Positions 24,309 to 34,944 are shown, numbered from the stretch's first letter. The stretch is DNA of 64,000 nt from Tunturibacter gelidoferens (GCF_040358255.1 NZ_CP132938.1:1-64000); one strand, 5' to 3'. The notes: generated from the sequence alone by a model not told the origin. Numbers and translations are program-made.

Positions 24309-25984
24309 GCGCTTACACTCCCATTCGTGCACCGCGCGGAAACACACGCACTGCGCAGGGCTGGATCCAGGAAGCAGCCAAACGCATGCTGATGAACAAC
24401 CTCGATCCCGAGGTAGCTGAGAAGCCGGAGGAGTTGATCGTCTATGGAGGGCGCGGGAAGGCGGCGCGCAACTGGGAGGCCTACCACACGCTGGTTCACA
24501 CGCTCGATCGTCTGAAGAACCATGAGACGATGCTGGTGCAGTCGGGGAAGGCTGTCGCAGTGCTGGAGACGCACCCGATGGCTCCGCGCGTGTTGATTGC
24601 GAATTCGAATCTGGTGCCGCATTGGGCTAACTGGGACGAGTTCGACAAGCTGGATCGCGCGGGCTTGATGATGTATGGGCAGATGACGGCTGGGTCGTGG
24701 ATCTACATCGGTACGCAAGGGATACTTCAGGGGACCTACGAGACTTTTCTTGGAGCAGCGCAGAGATATTTTAATGGTTCTCTGAAGGGGACGATCACGC
24801 TGACTGCCGGGCTGGGGGGCATGGGGGGAGCGCAGCCGCTCGCGGTGAAGCTGGCAGGAGGCGTGAGCATTTGTATCGAGGTAGACGAGAGCCGGATTCA
24901 GCGTCGGATCGCTACGCGGTATCTGGATGAGGTGGCTACGTCGCTGGAAGATGCGATTGCGCGGGCGACGGCGGCGAGCAAAGAGGGCCGCGCGGTCTCG
25001 ATTGGCTTGCTTGGGAATGCAGCGAATATTTTGCCAAGGGTTGTGCGGTTTGGTTTTGTGCCTGACATTGTTACAGATCAAACTAGCGCTCATGATCCGC
25101 TCTACGGCTACTGGCCGGTCGCGAAAGAAGATGAAGACCTGGCGGCACAGCGTAGACGGGAACCGGAACGTTATCTGGAGCGTGTGCGCGCCGATATCGC
25201 TCAGCATGTGCAGGCGATTCTGGAGCTGCAGCGCCGGGGTGCGATCTGTTTTGATTACGGCAATAATCTGCGGGCGCAGGCGAAGATTGCCGGCGTGAAC
25301 GATGCGTTCGAATATCCGGGGTTCGTGCCTGCGTTTATTCGTGATTCTTTTTGCGAAGGACGGGGGCCGTTTCGGTGGGTTGCATTGTCGGGCGATCCGG
25401 CGGATATTGCGGCCACCGATGCGGCGCTGCTGAAACTCTTTCCTGACGACGCGCGGTTGAATCAGTGGCTCCCCTGGGCGGGAGACCACGTCGCGTATCA
25501 GGGATTGCCTGCGCGCATTTGCTGGTTAGGCTATCGGGAACGTGACAAGGCGGGTCTGCTCTTCAATCAAATGGTGCGGGACGGGCGCCTGAAGGCTCCG
25601 ATTGTGATTGGTCGTGATCATCTGGATGCTGGATCGGTCGCGAGTCCGTATCGTGAGACTGAGGCTATGCTCGATGGTTCGGACGCTGTCTCCGATTGGG
25701 CGCTGCTAAACTTTGCAACGGGAATCGCAAGCGGAGCGGGGTGGATGAGCTTTCATCATGGGGGTGGTGTCGGCATGGGATACAGTCAGCATGCCGGGTT
25801 GGTCGCTGTGGCAGACGGCAGCGAGGAGGCCGATCAGCGACTGCGACTCTGTCTCACCAACGATCCAGCGATGGGCGTGATTCGTCATGCCGATGCGGGT
25901 TATGAGAAGGCTCATAGGGTCGCGGCTGAGCGTGGTCTCGATATGCCGAGTGCTCCAACAACAGATTCTGCCGGGGCAAAATGA
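24305..25984 (+). CDS. hutU: Urocanate hydratase
   Basis: HutU (559 aa, standard length) converts urocanate to imidazolonepropionate using tightly bound NAD+. Signature segments are [20 protein letters not shown] (NAD site), [14 protein letters not shown] sequence ([15 protein letters not shown]), FPGFVPA-like [20 protein letters not shown] and [20 protein letters not shown], with the conserved C-terminal [13 protein letters not shown]. The start ATG overlaps the hutH stop (ATGA). An in-frame start at 24191 inside hutH is rejected because that stretch encodes the end of HutH in another frame. Confidence 0.97.
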   Translation: MSAYTPIRAPRGNTRTAQGWIQEAAKRMLMNNLDPEVAEKPEELIVYGGRGKAARNWEAYHTLVHTLDRLKNHETMLVQSGKAVAVLETHPMAPRVLIANSNLVPHWANWDEFDKLDRAGLMMYGQMTAGSWIYIGTQGILQGTYETFLGAAQRYFNGSLKGTITLTAGLGGMGGAQPLAVKLAGGVSICIEVDESRIQRRIATRYLDEVATSLEDAIARATAASKEGRAVSIGLLGNAANILPRVVRFGFVPDIVTDQTSAHDPLYGYWPVAKEDEDLAAQRRREPERYLERVRADIAQHVQAILELQRRGAICFDYGNNLRAQAKIAGVNDAFEYPGFVPAFIRDSFCEGRGPFRWVALSGDPADIAATDAALLKLFPDDARLNQWLPWAGDHVAYQGLPARICWLGYRERDKAGLLFNQMVRDGRLKAPIVIGRDHLDAGSVASPYRETEAMLDGSDAVSDWALLNFATGIASGAGWMSFHHGGGVGMGYSQHAGLVAVADGSEEADQRLRLCLTNDPAMGVIRHADAGYEKAHRVAAERGLDMPSAPTTDSAGAK

Positions 25985-27204
25985 GCGAGTTGCTTTTGAC
26001 GGGGATCTCCCAGTTGGCTACTCCGCTTGGGCAAGGATCGAGGCGTGGGGCGGCGATGGGGCAACTACAGATTGTTGAACGGGCGCGAGTTGCTATCGAT
26101 GCGGGTGTAATTTCCTGGATTGGACCTGAGTATGAGTGGAGCGGAAATGCCGAGTCGGTAGTTGATCTGGGTGGTCGCGCAGTCGTTCCTGGACTTATCG
26201 ATCCTCATACGCATGCGGTGTGGGGAGGTGATCGTCTCATCGACTTTGAGGCGCGAAGTGCCGGTGCAACCTACGAAGAGATTCTCGCGGCGGGTGGCGG
26301 GATCTGGCATACGATTCGTGAGACTGCTGAGAAAAGCAGCGAGGAGATGGCCGAGCTTGCGTTGCCTCGCATTCAAGCTCTCCAACGTTCTGGCGCTACG
26401 ACTATCGAGGTGAAATCTGGTTATGGGTACACGCTCGAAGCGGAGTTGCGAATGCTTGAGGCTATCCGCTTACTACAGAAGCGGACGCTGAGTCGCCTGG
26501 TACCTACGTTGCTGATACACATTTGCCCGGAAGGGTTTACTGAACGACAAGCTTATCGCGAGATGGTTTGCAGCGAGCTGATACCGGAGGTTGCAGGACG
26601 TGGTCTTGCTTCCGCAGTGGACATCTTTGTTGAACGTCATGCCTGGAGCGCGGTGGATGCGAGGATTGTGCTCGCTTGCGCACAGGCAGCTGGTTTGAGC
26701 ATCAAGCTGCATACGGAACAGTTTCAGCAGGTCGGTGGCCTAGAGTTGGGAGTAGAGATGGAAGCCCTGAGTGTCGATCATCTTGAGGTCTGTTCGCTGG
26801 CACAGTGTGAGTTGGTTGCGAGGTCGAAGACGATCGCAACGCTCCTGCCGGGGGTGAGCCTACACTTGGGCCTTCCCGCTGCGCCGGGTCGTGCGCTGAT
26901 CGATGCCGGAGCTGCGGTGGCTATCGGGACCGACCTGAATCCAGGGTCCAGTCCGCTGTTCTCCACGGCAGCGGCGATGGCTCTGGCGGTGCGGTTGAAT
27001 GGACTGACCGCGCCCGAGGCTTTGACCGCGTCCACTGCGAATGCTGCGGCGGCGCTTGGCCTGTCGAACGTTGGACGGCTGGAGGTTGGAATGCACGCAG
27101 ATTTTCTTGTGCTTGAGAGTTCAGACTGGCGGGATCTGCCGTATACGCTTGGGCAAAATATGGTGCGTGAAGTCTGGGTCGCCGGACGAAAGCAGGCTGT
27201 ATGA
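25981..27204 (+). CDS. hutI: Imidazolonepropionase
   Basis: HutI (407 aa) hydrolyses 4-imidazolone-5-propionate to N-formimidoyl-L-glutamate. It is an amidohydrolase-fold metalloenzyme with the metal motif [12 protein letters not shown], a substrate-loop segment [29 protein letters not shown], metal/catalytic residues in KLHTEQF and SVDHLE, and [10 protein letters not shown]. The start overlaps the hutU stop by ATGA. Confidence 0.96.
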   Translation: MSELLLTGISQLATPLGQGSRRGAAMGQLQIVERARVAIDAGVISWIGPEYEWSGNAESVVDLGGRAVVPGLIDPHTHAVWGGDRLIDFEARSAGATYEEILAAGGGIWHTIRETAEKSSEEMAELALPRIQALQRSGATTIEVKSGYGYTLEAELRMLEAIRLLQKRTLSRLVPTLLIHICPEGFTERQAYREMVCSELIPEVAGRGLASAVDIFVERHAWSAVDARIVLACAQAAGLSIKLHTEQFQQVGGLELGVEMEALSVDHLEVCSLAQCELVARSKTIATLLPGVSLHLGLPAAPGRALIDAGAAVAIGTDLNPGSSPLFSTAAAMALAVRLNGLTAPEALTASTANAAAALGLSNVGRLEVGMHADFLVLESSDWRDLPYTLGQNMVREVWVAGRKQAV

Positions 27205-28607
27205 GCGTGTCTTACCAGCCGGATCTCGTTTATGTTGATGGACGCTTTCGCAGTGGTTATGAAGTTGTTGTAACCGACGCCGGAACGATCTTCTCCATTG
27301 GGCCGGTGAAGGCGGAGAAAGATGGTGGAGGCGCGAGTCTCTCCGGTGTTCGCCGCTTGCCGGGTCGAGCCCTGTTACCGGGAATGATTGATATTCATTC
27401 GCACTCTTTCCAACGTGCGCTCCGAGGTAAGGCGGAGTCGAGACGCAGGAGTGGGCCTGATTTCTGGTCGTGGCGCAACATCATGTATCGCTGTGCGCTT
27501 GCGCTGACACCGGAGGAGATCTACGACGTTGCTCGCATGGCGTTTCTTGAGATGACACTTGCGGGCATTACTACCGTTGGGGAGTTTCACTATCTCCACC
27601 GCACGCCGGCGGGCGAGGCTTATGCTGATCCGAACCTTTTGGCTAAGCAGGTGATTCGCGCTGCAGAAAGTGTTGGCATAAGAATCGCGTTGCTTCGCTG
27701 TGCCTATGTTCGTGCGGGTTTTGAGCTTTCCCCTGATTCTGGCCAGATCCGCTTTATCGAGCCTGACGTGGAGAGATTCCTGCACGATTCGGAGAGGTTG
27801 CGGAATGAGATTGCAGCGATGCGTCCGACCGTGAGTTTTGGCCTTGCGCCCCATAGTGTCCGAGCTGTTCCACGTCATTATCTTGAAGCTATTTCAGCCT
27901 GGGCGCAGACGCATGCCATGCCGCTGCACATGCATGTTGCCGAACAACCTGCAGAGATTGGGGCTTGTGTCGCGGAGTATGGAACGACTCCTTTTGAGTT
28001 CCTGGATGGGCTCGGATTGATGACGCATGACTTTACTGCTATTCATGCGATTCATCTGCAGAGTGGCGAGATTGAGCGGATGGGACGCGGGAAGATTACG
28101 GTGGGGGCTTGTCCTACGACTGAGCGAAATCTCGGCGACGGGATTCTTGATGCGGATGCTTTGATTGATGCGGGCGTGTCGATTGCCTTTGGAACTGATA
28201 GCCACACTCAGACAGATGCGCTTGAAAATGCGCGGGAACTGGAATCGAACTTGCGTCTGCGGCATCTGCAGCGCGCGGTCCTTGACGGCAGACAAGGTGA
28301 GGCGTTGCCGGTTCTTCTGTTCGACTTCGCGACGCGCGCTGGGGCGCGGTCGCTGCACGTCGAGGCTGGCTCGCTGGAGGTTGGAAAGGCTGCTGATTTC
28401 TTCACGGTAGATCTCTCCGAGGCTTCGATTGCGGGAAGCCTGCCGGACGAATTGCTGACGAATATTGTCTTCAGTATGTCTCCGAGAGCGATCCGGGATG
28501 TGGTCGTCGATGGTCGGGTCATCATCGACGATGGGCAACATGCGATGCAGGGTGAGATCGTGGAGGCCTTTCGCAGCGTGCAGACGCGGCTGGGGACTGA
28601 GCTATGA
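27201..28607 (+). CDS. hutF: Formimidoylglutamate deiminase
   Basis: HutF (468 aa) deiminates N-formimidoyl-L-glutamate to N-formyl-L-glutamate plus ammonia, marking the five-step histidine route. Amidohydrolase motifs: GMIDIHSHSFQRALRG (metal H-x-H), TVGEFHYLH, FGLAPHSVRAVP, HMHVAEQ (metal/catalytic), AIHAIHLQ and FGTDSHTQTD. Its presence means the operon must hand N-formylglutamate to a deformylase. Both ends overlap the neighbouring genes by ATGA. Confidence 0.95.
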   Translation: MSVSYQPDLVYVDGRFRSGYEVVVTDAGTIFSIGPVKAEKDGGGASLSGVRRLPGRALLPGMIDIHSHSFQRALRGKAESRRRSGPDFWSWRNIMYRCALALTPEEIYDVARMAFLEMTLAGITTVGEFHYLHRTPAGEAYADPNLLAKQVIRAAESVGIRIALLRCAYVRAGFELSPDSGQIRFIEPDVERFLHDSERLRNEIAAMRPTVSFGLAPHSVRAVPRHYLEAISAWAQTHAMPLHMHVAEQPAEIGACVAEYGTTPFEFLDGLGLMTHDFTAIHAIHLQSGEIERMGRGKITVGACPTTERNLGDGILDADALIDAGVSIAFGTDSHTQTDALENARELESNLRLRHLQRAVLDGRQGEALPVLLFDFATRAGARSLHVEAGSLEVGKAADFFTVDLSEASIAGSLPDELLTNIVFSMSPRAIRDVVVDGRVIIDDGQHAMQGEIVEAFRSVQTRLGTEL

Positions 28608-29743
28608 CTCGTCCGCAGACGCTGCTGCAGGAGTTGGTGGCGATTCCGAGTGTGTCCAGCATGAGCAATCGCCCGGTGGTGGAGTGGATTCAGAGATTTA
28701 TTGAACCGCTTGGGTGGCATCATCGGCTGTTTTGCTACGACGATGCGGCGGGCGTGGAGAAGGTGAATCTTGTTGTCTCGCCACAGCCTATGGGAGATGG
28801 GCGGATCGAGGCGGAACTTGCTATCGTCTGTCACACCGATACAGTTCCCTTTGGTGCTGAGTGGCGGGAGGCGACGGAGCTGCGTGAGCGGGATGGGATG
28901 CTTCACGGTTGCGGCGCGTGCGATGTGAAGGGCTTTCTTGCTTGTATGCTCGCCGCAGCTTCATCGGTGAGTGCTCGCGAGATGAGCAAGCGGTTTTGTC
29001 TGGTGTTTACGGCGGACGAAGAGGTTGGTTGCCGGGGGGCTCGCTTTCTTCTCGAGGCTGATGCGATTCGTGCACGGTACGCAATCGTTGGGGAACCTAC
29101 TTCGCTTACTCCTGCGCGTGCCGGGAAGGGCTACTGTCTTGCTTCGATCAAGGTAATCGGGCGAGCTGCACACAGTGCTTTTCCTGAGGCTGGACGGTCG
29201 GCCATCTTTGCTGCGGCGCGGTTGCTGCGAGAGATCGAGGCTCTGGCGCTGGAGTTGATGGTGGAGCGCAATGATGCTTTTTCTCCGCCGTGGACGACGT
29301 TGAACGTTGGGGAGATCCGCGGGGGGACAGCCAAGAATGTTGTTCCGGCTGAGTGCTCTTTTTTGCTGGAGTGGAGACCTATTTCTACTCAGCGGCCGGA
29401 GGTTGTTCTTGAGCGGCTGCGTGAGGTCGTTCGTCGCCTCAGTTCGGAGGAAAGCTTGGAAGGCTTCGAGGTGCAGATTGAGGCTCTAAGGATGGAAGGC
29501 GGCTTTGAGACTCGAATCGATAGCGCCGTGATTCAGGCGGTGTTGAAAGAGACAGACTCGAAGATCCAGACTATCTCTTTTGGTACGGAAGCGCCGTGGC
29601 TCGCGCGAATGGGCGCTGAGGCGGTGGTGATTGGGCCAGGGTCTATGCTGACGGCGCATAGTCCACGCGAATGTGTGCCGAGTGGGGAACTCGATGAGTG
29701 CGTTGCAATTTTGCGCAGGGCCATTGAGGAGCTTTGCAGCTAG
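28604..29743 (+). CDS. M20-family deacylase, candidate N-formylglutamate deformylase
   Basis: A 379-aa cytosolic enzyme of the ArgE/DapE (M20) family. Zinc and catalytic residues are visible in VCHTDTVPFG, GCGACDVKGF, TADEEVG, VGEPTSLTP and TAHSPREC. The dimer-domain motif is VIGRAAHSAFPEAGRSA. The start overlaps hutF by ATGA, the same coupling as all earlier hut genes. ArgE removes N-acetyl groups from ornithine; here the operon needs removal of an N-formyl group from glutamate, and no HutG-family gene is present. A deformylase role is inferred from context, while an ordinary acetylornithine deacetylase remains possible. The cysteine-rich active-site segment (GCGACD) is unusual, since most relatives have GRGxxD. 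Confidence 0.85.
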   Translation: MTRPQTLLQELVAIPSVSSMSNRPVVEWIQRFIEPLGWHHRLFCYDDAAGVEKVNLVVSPQPMGDGRIEAELAIVCHTDTVPFGAEWREATELRERDGMLHGCGACDVKGFLACMLAAASSVSAREMSKRFCLVFTADEEVGCRGARFLLEADAIRARYAIVGEPTSLTPARAGKGYCLASIKVIGRAAHSAFPEAGRSAIFAAARLLREIEALALELMVERNDAFSPPWTTLNVGEIRGGTAKNVVPAECSFLLEWRPISTQRPEVVLERLREVVRRLSSEESLEGFEVQIEALRMEGGFETRIDSAVIQAVLKETDSKIQTISFGTEAPWLARMGAEAVVIGPGSMLTAHSPRECVPSGELDECVAILRRAIEELCS

Positions 29744-29814
29744 CATTCGATTGGGGTGCATTCGTTCTATTTTGATCGATTCGTCGGATGTTTCCGAGCC
29801 AGGCGCGTGGCGAG

Positions 29815-31263
29815 TTAGTGGGCTGTCTGGACTAACGCAGGATGGGTCGTGGCTATGTTGGCGACGAGTTCGCCAAATAGCGAGTTGGCCCATGCGAACC
29901 AGCTTCTCGTGAACTTTGTGGCGTCGTTGCGATTGAAGCTTTCATGCATGAAGCCTGATCCGGCGCTGGCTTGCTTCAGCATGGCGAGGGCGTGGTCGAT
30001 CTCTTTCTCTGATTGGCTTGTGAGGGCGTAGATGGTGATGGCCATGGGCCAGATCATGTCTTTACCTTCGTGGGGTCCGCCGATTCCCTTGCCTGCAGTG
30101 CCTTGGAAGAACCAGGGATTGCGTTCGCTCCAGACGAAGCTGCGGGTGCGGGCGTAGAGGGCGGCGTCGGGTGAGCTGTGGATGTACGGAAGCGAGAGCA
30201 GACTCGGGACGTTGGCGTCGTCCATGAGCAGTTGGCTGCCGTAGCCGTCTACCTCGTAGGCCCAGATGGTGCCCTCTGCGGCCTGCGCCACAGCATGTTG
30301 TTGGAGCGCTTTCTTTACCTCGCCTGACAGTGAGTCTGCCTGATTGGCGAGAGTTGAGTCGTGCAGGATCTCGTTGGCCATCTGCGCGAGATAACCGAGC
30401 GCTGTGACGGCGAAGAGATTGGAGGGCACGAGGAACGGAAAGGTGCAGGCGTCATCCGATGGCCGAAAGCCGGATGCGATGAGGCCGACGGGCAGTACCG
30501 GAGCACCGTATCCGTCACCGGGCAAGGTTTCGGTGGGGGTCTTTGAGGTGCGTTGAAAGTGATAGGGGCCGGGGCCTTGCCTGCGCTGCTGAACGCGCAT
30601 GGTCTCGACGACCAGCTTCATCGCGGCGTGCCAGGTTTTGTCGAAGGGAGAGGTGTCGCCGGTCGCGCGCCAGTACCCGTAGGAGAGACGGATCGGATAA
30701 CAGAGGGAGTCGAGCTCCCACTTTCGCTCGCCGACTCCGCGCTTCATCTCGGTCGCATCGGTTCTGCTCCACTCGAGCGGAGGCGCGTCGAGGTTGGCCA
30801 TGAAGGCATTCGCGTAGGGGTCGATGAGGATGCATCTGGCCTGTCTGCGGATGATGCCTTCGAGCATTCGACGCAGCTGTATGTCTTTGGCAGCGAGCGG
30901 GAGATACGGCCACACCTGCGCTGAGGAGTCGCGCAGCCACATCGCTGGGATATCCCCTGTGATGACTGCCGTATCCGGCTTGCCTTCGAAGGTACCGAAC
31001 TCGACGGTCGTGTCGAGCGTGTTCGGATAACAGTTCTCAAACAGCCACGCCAGTTCGGGATCACCGATCCTGGTGCTCACGTCCGTAAGATAGGCCTCAA
31101 CGGCTGCGCTGTGAAATTTCCTGTCCTGGATCGCGGGGCGTTTGGAGGTAAATGACGAAGGCATAGCGCCTGCGAACACGGTCGAAGGTTGCAGCACGGC
31201 AGCTGTTGCGGTTCCTGCTACCATTCGGAGCGCCTCTCGGCGGCTGATTCTGCCTTGTGTCAT
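29815..31263 (-). CDS. GH125 exo-alpha-1,6-mannosidase-type hydrolase, Tat-exported
   Basis: A 482-aa (alpha/alpha)6-barrel protein of the GH125 (former DUF1237) family. Recognisable segments are [60 protein letters not shown] and [20 protein letters not shown]. Characterised members are metal-independent exo-alpha-1,6-mannosidases. The N-terminus [20 protein letters not shown] has a twin-arginine signal. It is divergent from GH92, with a 250-nt shared regulatory region. Mannose-containing N-glycans or fungal mannans are the likely substrates, acted on in the periplasm or outside. Confidence 0.9.
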   Translation of the reverse strand: MTQGRISRREALRMVAGTATAAVLQPSTVFAGAMPSSFTSKRPAIQDRKFHSAAVEAYLTDVSTRIGDPELAWLFENCYPNTLDTTVEFGTFEGKPDTAVITGDIPAMWLRDSSAQVWPYLPLAAKDIQLRRMLEGIIRRQARCILIDPYANAFMANLDAPPLEWSRTDATEMKRGVGERKWELDSLCYPIRLSYGYWRATGDTSPFDKTWHAAMKLVVETMRVQQRRQGPGPYHFQRTSKTPTETLPGDGYGAPVLPVGLIASGFRPSDDACTFPFLVPSNLFAVTALGYLAQMANEILHDSTLANQADSLSGEVKKALQQHAVAQAAEGTIWAYEVDGYGSQLLMDDANVPSLLSLPYIHSSPDAALYARTRSFVWSERNPWFFQGTAGKGIGGPHEGKDMIWPMAITIYALTSQSEKEIDHALAMLKQASAGSGFMHESFNRNDATKFTRSWFAWANSLFGELVANIATTHPALVQTAH

Positions 31264-31360
31264 CTGGTGATCAAACGGTTTCGGATGTGAGGTTTTTGAA
31301 CGTACCTCTTATTCTGGCGAAAAACTCGGCCCTTATAGAGAATATTTCACAGAAATGACT

Positions 31361-31394
31361 TTTTGATCGAAGATTAGTCAATATTTTGATCGAA
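31361..31394. promoter_or_regulatory. Repeated operator-like sites between the GH125 and GH92 genes
   Basis: TTTTGATCGAA occurs twice (31361-31371 and 31384-31394), 23 nt apart. The second copy lies in a near-palindrome ATATTTTGATCGAAATAT (31382-31399). The position in the divergent promoter region suggests a shared regulator binding site; the regulator is unknown. Confidence 0.45.
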
Positions 31395-31515
31395 ATATCT
31401 CACTGTTCAGTTTAGTCTACGTCAATAGAGTAAGTGTTACGAAGGGCAGGAAACCTGTCTGAGTGACTTTCCTCTTTGAGATTCAGTGTTCAGACTCAGT
31501 ATCTAGGGAGCATCA

Positions 31516-33864
31516 GTGATTTCCAGAAGAACATTCCTCGGCGGCGTCTCGGCTGTCTGTGCGGTGGGCGCGACTGAGACGAGCGCGTTCGGCAAAGTGA
31601 TCCACGGATCTTCGAAGACTGATACTACCTTCGATGCGGCATCGCTGGTTGATATCAGGATTGGAACTGGCGGCCACGGGCATACGTTCCCTGGAGCAAC
31701 GGTGCCTTTCGGTGCGGTCCAACTCAGTCCCGATACCTTCAATGATCAATGGGACTGGTGCTCGGGCTATCACATCTCCGACACGTCGATCATGGGCTTC
31801 AGCCATACTCACCTGAGCGGCACGGGCTGTGGCGATCTGCTCGACTTTCTTGTAATGCCCGGGACCGGCGAGTCGAAGATTGTTCCCGGTCCACGCAGTA
31901 ATCCAGATGCAGGCTATCGCTCGCGATTTGACCACGCGGACGAACATGCCGAACCGGGTTACTATTCTGTTCTTCTGAAGGACTATGGAGTTCGCGCCGA
32001 ACTGACGGCCACAGAGCGTACCGGACTGCATCGATACACCTTCCCTGCTGGCGAGGGTGCTCCGAAGTCGGGCCATATCATCGTCGATCTTGAGCATAGC
32101 TACGCATACAACGGGCAGTCGGCCGTGGTCACGGCTTCGCTCCAACGTACCGCGCCTGACACGCTGGCGGGTGGGCGCACCACCAAGGCCTGGGGCGACG
32201 GACGGCAGATCTACTTCACGATGAAGTTCTCTCAGCAGCCGACTCGGGTTGTCTTCTATCAAGAGGGAGCTGAGGTTCCGGCCGGGACGCAGCCGCTGAC
32301 AGGCAAGTCCTTGAAGTGCGTTCTGTTCTTTGACACGGCGAAGGATCCGGTGATTCTGGTGAAGACCGGGATATCGGGCGTCAGTGCGGAGTCTGCGGCG
32401 AACAACCTGAAGGTTGAGCTTCCGGGATGGGACTTTGAAAAGGTCCGTCGCAGCGCGCGGGAGAGGTGGAATCAGCAGCTCTCGCGGATCAAGATCAAGA
32501 CTGAGAATGAGACCCATCGGCGGATTTTTTATGCTGCGCTGTACCACGCCTGCGTTGGACCTTCGCTCTTCGACGATGTCGATGGCCGCTACCGCGGGAT
32601 GGATAAGCAGATTCACCAGCTTCGTGATGGGCAGCGAAACTACACTGCATTTTCATTGTGGGATACCTATCGCGCGGCTCATCCTCTTTACACGCTGATG
32701 TCGGCGGATCGCGTGCCTGACTTTGCGAATGCGCTGATCCGAATGGCCGAGGAGAGTCCTGCGGGAATGCCGGTGTGGCCGCTGCAGGGCTGCGAGACCG
32801 GGACGATGACCGGCTATCACTCTGCTGCTGTGATCGCGGAGGCATGCAACAAGGGCATTGCGGGTGTGGACTACGAACGCGCCTACAAAGTGATGATGAA
32901 ACGCGCGATGGTGGATGATTATCGCGGACTTGGGTATTACCGATCAAAGGGTTATATCCCTTGCGACCTCGAGGAAGAATCTGTCAGCAAGACCTTCGAA
33001 TATTGCTATGACGACTGGTCGATTGCACACGTCGCGAAGAAGCTTGGTCACTCGGACGATGCAACGATGCTGGTTGAGCGTTCGCGCAACTATCGCAACT
33101 ACTACGACCGCTCGATGAACTTCGCGCGGCCCAAGCTGGCCAACGGTGAGTGGGCTGCGCCGTTTGATCCAATTGAGATGGGCACCTCCAAAAAGTGGCG
33201 CGACTTTACCGAGTCGAACTCCTGGCAGACTACGTTTGGGATTCAGCACGATGCCGCGGGATTGATTGAGATTCTTGGCGGACAGAAGCAGTTTCTCGAA
33301 AAGCTCGATGAGTTGTTCGATCAACCTTCGACTCTGCCTGCCGACGCTCCGCCAGATATCGCCGGGCTGGTGGGTCAATACGCGCATGGCAACGAACCGT
33401 CGCATCACATCGCCTATCTTTATGCCTACGCCGGCCAACCGCACAAGACACAAGCGCGCGTGCGCATGCTGATGGAGAAAATGTATGCCGCGCTTCCGGA
33501 TGGCTTGCAGGGTAACGAAGACGTGGGCCAGATGTCGTCGTGGTACATCCTGAGTTCGTTGGGTTTTTATTCTGTTGATCCGGTCAGCGGCAACTACATC
33601 TTTGGCACACCCCTGTTCGATCAGGTCAGCGTGCAACTCGGCAACGGCAAGCAGCTTGAGATTATTGCGCACCGTCACTCGGCGGGCGATCAGTATATTC
33701 AGTCGATCAGCTTCAATGGAAAGCCGTACACGAAGTCCTGGTTCAATCATCGGGATATTGTGAATGGTGCCCGCATCGTCTTCGAGATGGGGGACAAACC
33801 GAACTTTGAGTTTGGGTCTCAACCCGCGGATGTGCCGCCTTCGTTGACTCTTGAGAGCGCCTAA
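31516..33864 (+). CDS. GH92 alpha-mannosidase family protein, Tat-exported
   Basis: A 782-aa calcium-dependent GH92 exo-alpha-mannosidase homologue. Family segments: DIRIGTGGHGHTFPGATVPF, GYHISDTSIMGFSHTHLSGTG, YTAFSLWDTYRAAHPL, HGNEPSHHIAYLYAYAG (catalytic/calcium region) and GNEDVGQMSSWYILSSLGFY. A twin-arginine signal is present (SRRTFLGGVSAVCAVG). The start is GTG at 31516 with GGAG 5 nt upstream. GH92 enzymes trim alpha-1,2/1,3/1,6-linked mannose. It probably forms a transcription unit with GH18 downstream (45-nt gap). Confidence 0.92.
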   Translation: MISRRTFLGGVSAVCAVGATETSAFGKVIHGSSKTDTTFDAASLVDIRIGTGGHGHTFPGATVPFGAVQLSPDTFNDQWDWCSGYHISDTSIMGFSHTHLSGTGCGDLLDFLVMPGTGESKIVPGPRSNPDAGYRSRFDHADEHAEPGYYSVLLKDYGVRAELTATERTGLHRYTFPAGEGAPKSGHIIVDLEHSYAYNGQSAVVTASLQRTAPDTLAGGRTTKAWGDGRQIYFTMKFSQQPTRVVFYQEGAEVPAGTQPLTGKSLKCVLFFDTAKDPVILVKTGISGVSAESAANNLKVELPGWDFEKVRRSARERWNQQLSRIKIKTENETHRRIFYAALYHACVGPSLFDDVDGRYRGMDKQIHQLRDGQRNYTAFSLWDTYRAAHPLYTLMSADRVPDFANALIRMAEESPAGMPVWPLQGCETGTMTGYHSAAVIAEACNKGIAGVDYERAYKVMMKRAMVDDYRGLGYYRSKGYIPCDLEEESVSKTFEYCYDDWSIAHVAKKLGHSDDATMLVERSRNYRNYYDRSMNFARPKLANGEWAAPFDPIEMGTSKKWRDFTESNSWQTTFGIQHDAAGLIEILGGQKQFLEKLDELFDQPSTLPADAPPDIAGLVGQYAHGNEPSHHIAYLYAYAGQPHKTQARVRMLMEKMYAALPDGLQGNEDVGQMSSWYILSSLGFYSVDPVSGNYIFGTPLFDQVSVQLGNGKQLEIIAHRHSAGDQYIQSISFNGKPYTKSWFNHRDIVNGARIVFEMGDKPNFEFGSQPADVPPSLTLESA

Positions 33865-33909
33865 ACGCCCAAACTTATGATCTTGTTCCAGCTCATGTGA
33901 AAGGTCTTC

Positions 33910-34944
33910 ATGACGAAGCTTCTGCTCTGCCTTCTATTAGTTGTGCCAACGGTCTTCGCGCAGACGAAGACACTGTTCTATATGACCGATCATCCGGATT
34001 CGGTTCGCGACTTTATGGAGCACCAGACCAAGATCGATATCATCGTTCCGACCTGGTATGGTGTGGATTCGAACGGAATGGTGTACGGTGAGCCGGATCC
34101 GAGCGTGATGCGCGTCGTAAAGCAGCGGCACATCTCACTGTTTCCTATCATCGCTATCTTTGATAAGGCCGGCGTTCATTCATTGCTTACCAGCGATCAG
34201 GCGCAGACGGCGTTGATTGCTTCGCTGATCTCTGAGTGCAAGCAGAATGGATACGATGGCTTTCAGCTCGACTTCGAGAATATCTCGTGGACCGATCGAG
34301 ATGCTCTCTCGACTACGGTGAAGCGCATCGCCGATGCCATGCACCGAGAACATCTACAATTGCAGATCGCGGTTGTTCCTAATGCGCCGGGACACCCGGG
34401 CCACAGCGCCTTCAGCAAGTGGATCTTCGCGGACTGGCGTGGTGTCTTCGATCTGAAGGCGCTTAGTGAGTCGGTAGATCTGATCTGCCTGATGACCTAC
34501 GACCAGCACACGCGATGGACTACACCTGGGCCCGTCGGGGGATGGGTGTGGATGAATGAGAATCTGGATTATGCACTGAAGGTCGTGCCCAGGGAGAAGC
34601 TATCGCTCGGTATTGCGCTCTACGGATATCACTGGTACGCCGGCGATCCAGGCCTGAACGAAAAAGAACAGAAGCCAAACATCACGGCGGATTACATTAG
34701 CGCTATTGATTCCCAGACCCTTCGTGATACTTACGACGGTCACGAGGAGTGGGACCCACAGGACCATAGTGCTTATTTTTTCTTTTATCGCGATCAGATG
34801 CGGGAGTGGATCTTCTACACCGAGAAACGTGGATTTGCTGACCGCTACAACCTAGCCAAGGAACGACATCTGCAGGGAATTTGTGCCTGGGTTCTCGGTC
34901 AGGAAGACAACGCTATTTGGAGCGTTCTGCCGGAGCGGCAATAG
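33910..34944 (+). CDS. GH18-family glycoside hydrolase, exported
   Basis: A 344-aa TIM barrel with a signal peptide (MTKLLLCLLLVVPTVFAQ). The catalytic strand reads YDGFQLDFENIS (D116, D121, acid E123); the canonical DxxDxDxE has Gln at the second Asp, as in YdhD/SLH-type GH18 members. Other barrel strands are VDLICLMTYDQHTRW and LSLGIALYGYHWY. Next to GH92 and GH125 it could be an endo-beta-N-acetylglucosaminidase releasing N-glycans, but a chitinase or peptidoglycan-type activity is also possible. Confidence 0.85.
   Translation: MTKLLLCLLLVVPTVFAQTKTLFYMTDHPDSVRDFMEHQTKIDIIVPTWYGVDSNGMVYGEPDPSVMRVVKQRHISLFPIIAIFDKAGVHSLLTSDQAQTALIASLISECKQNGYDGFQLDFENISWTDRDALSTTVKRIADAMHREHLQLQIAVVPNAPGHPGHSAFSKWIFADWRGVFDLKALSESVDLICLMTYDQHTRWTTPGPVGGWVWMNENLDYALKVVPREKLSLGIALYGYHWYAGDPGLNEKEQKPNITADYISAIDSQTLRDTYDGHEEWDPQDHSAYFFFYRDQMREWIFYTEKRGFADRYNLAKERHLQGICAWVLGQEDNAIWSVLPERQ

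Noticed and set aside
24299..25489. 396-aa minus-strand open frame
   Set aside because: Antisense to hutU with Arg/His-rich sequence and no domain; hutU is certain.
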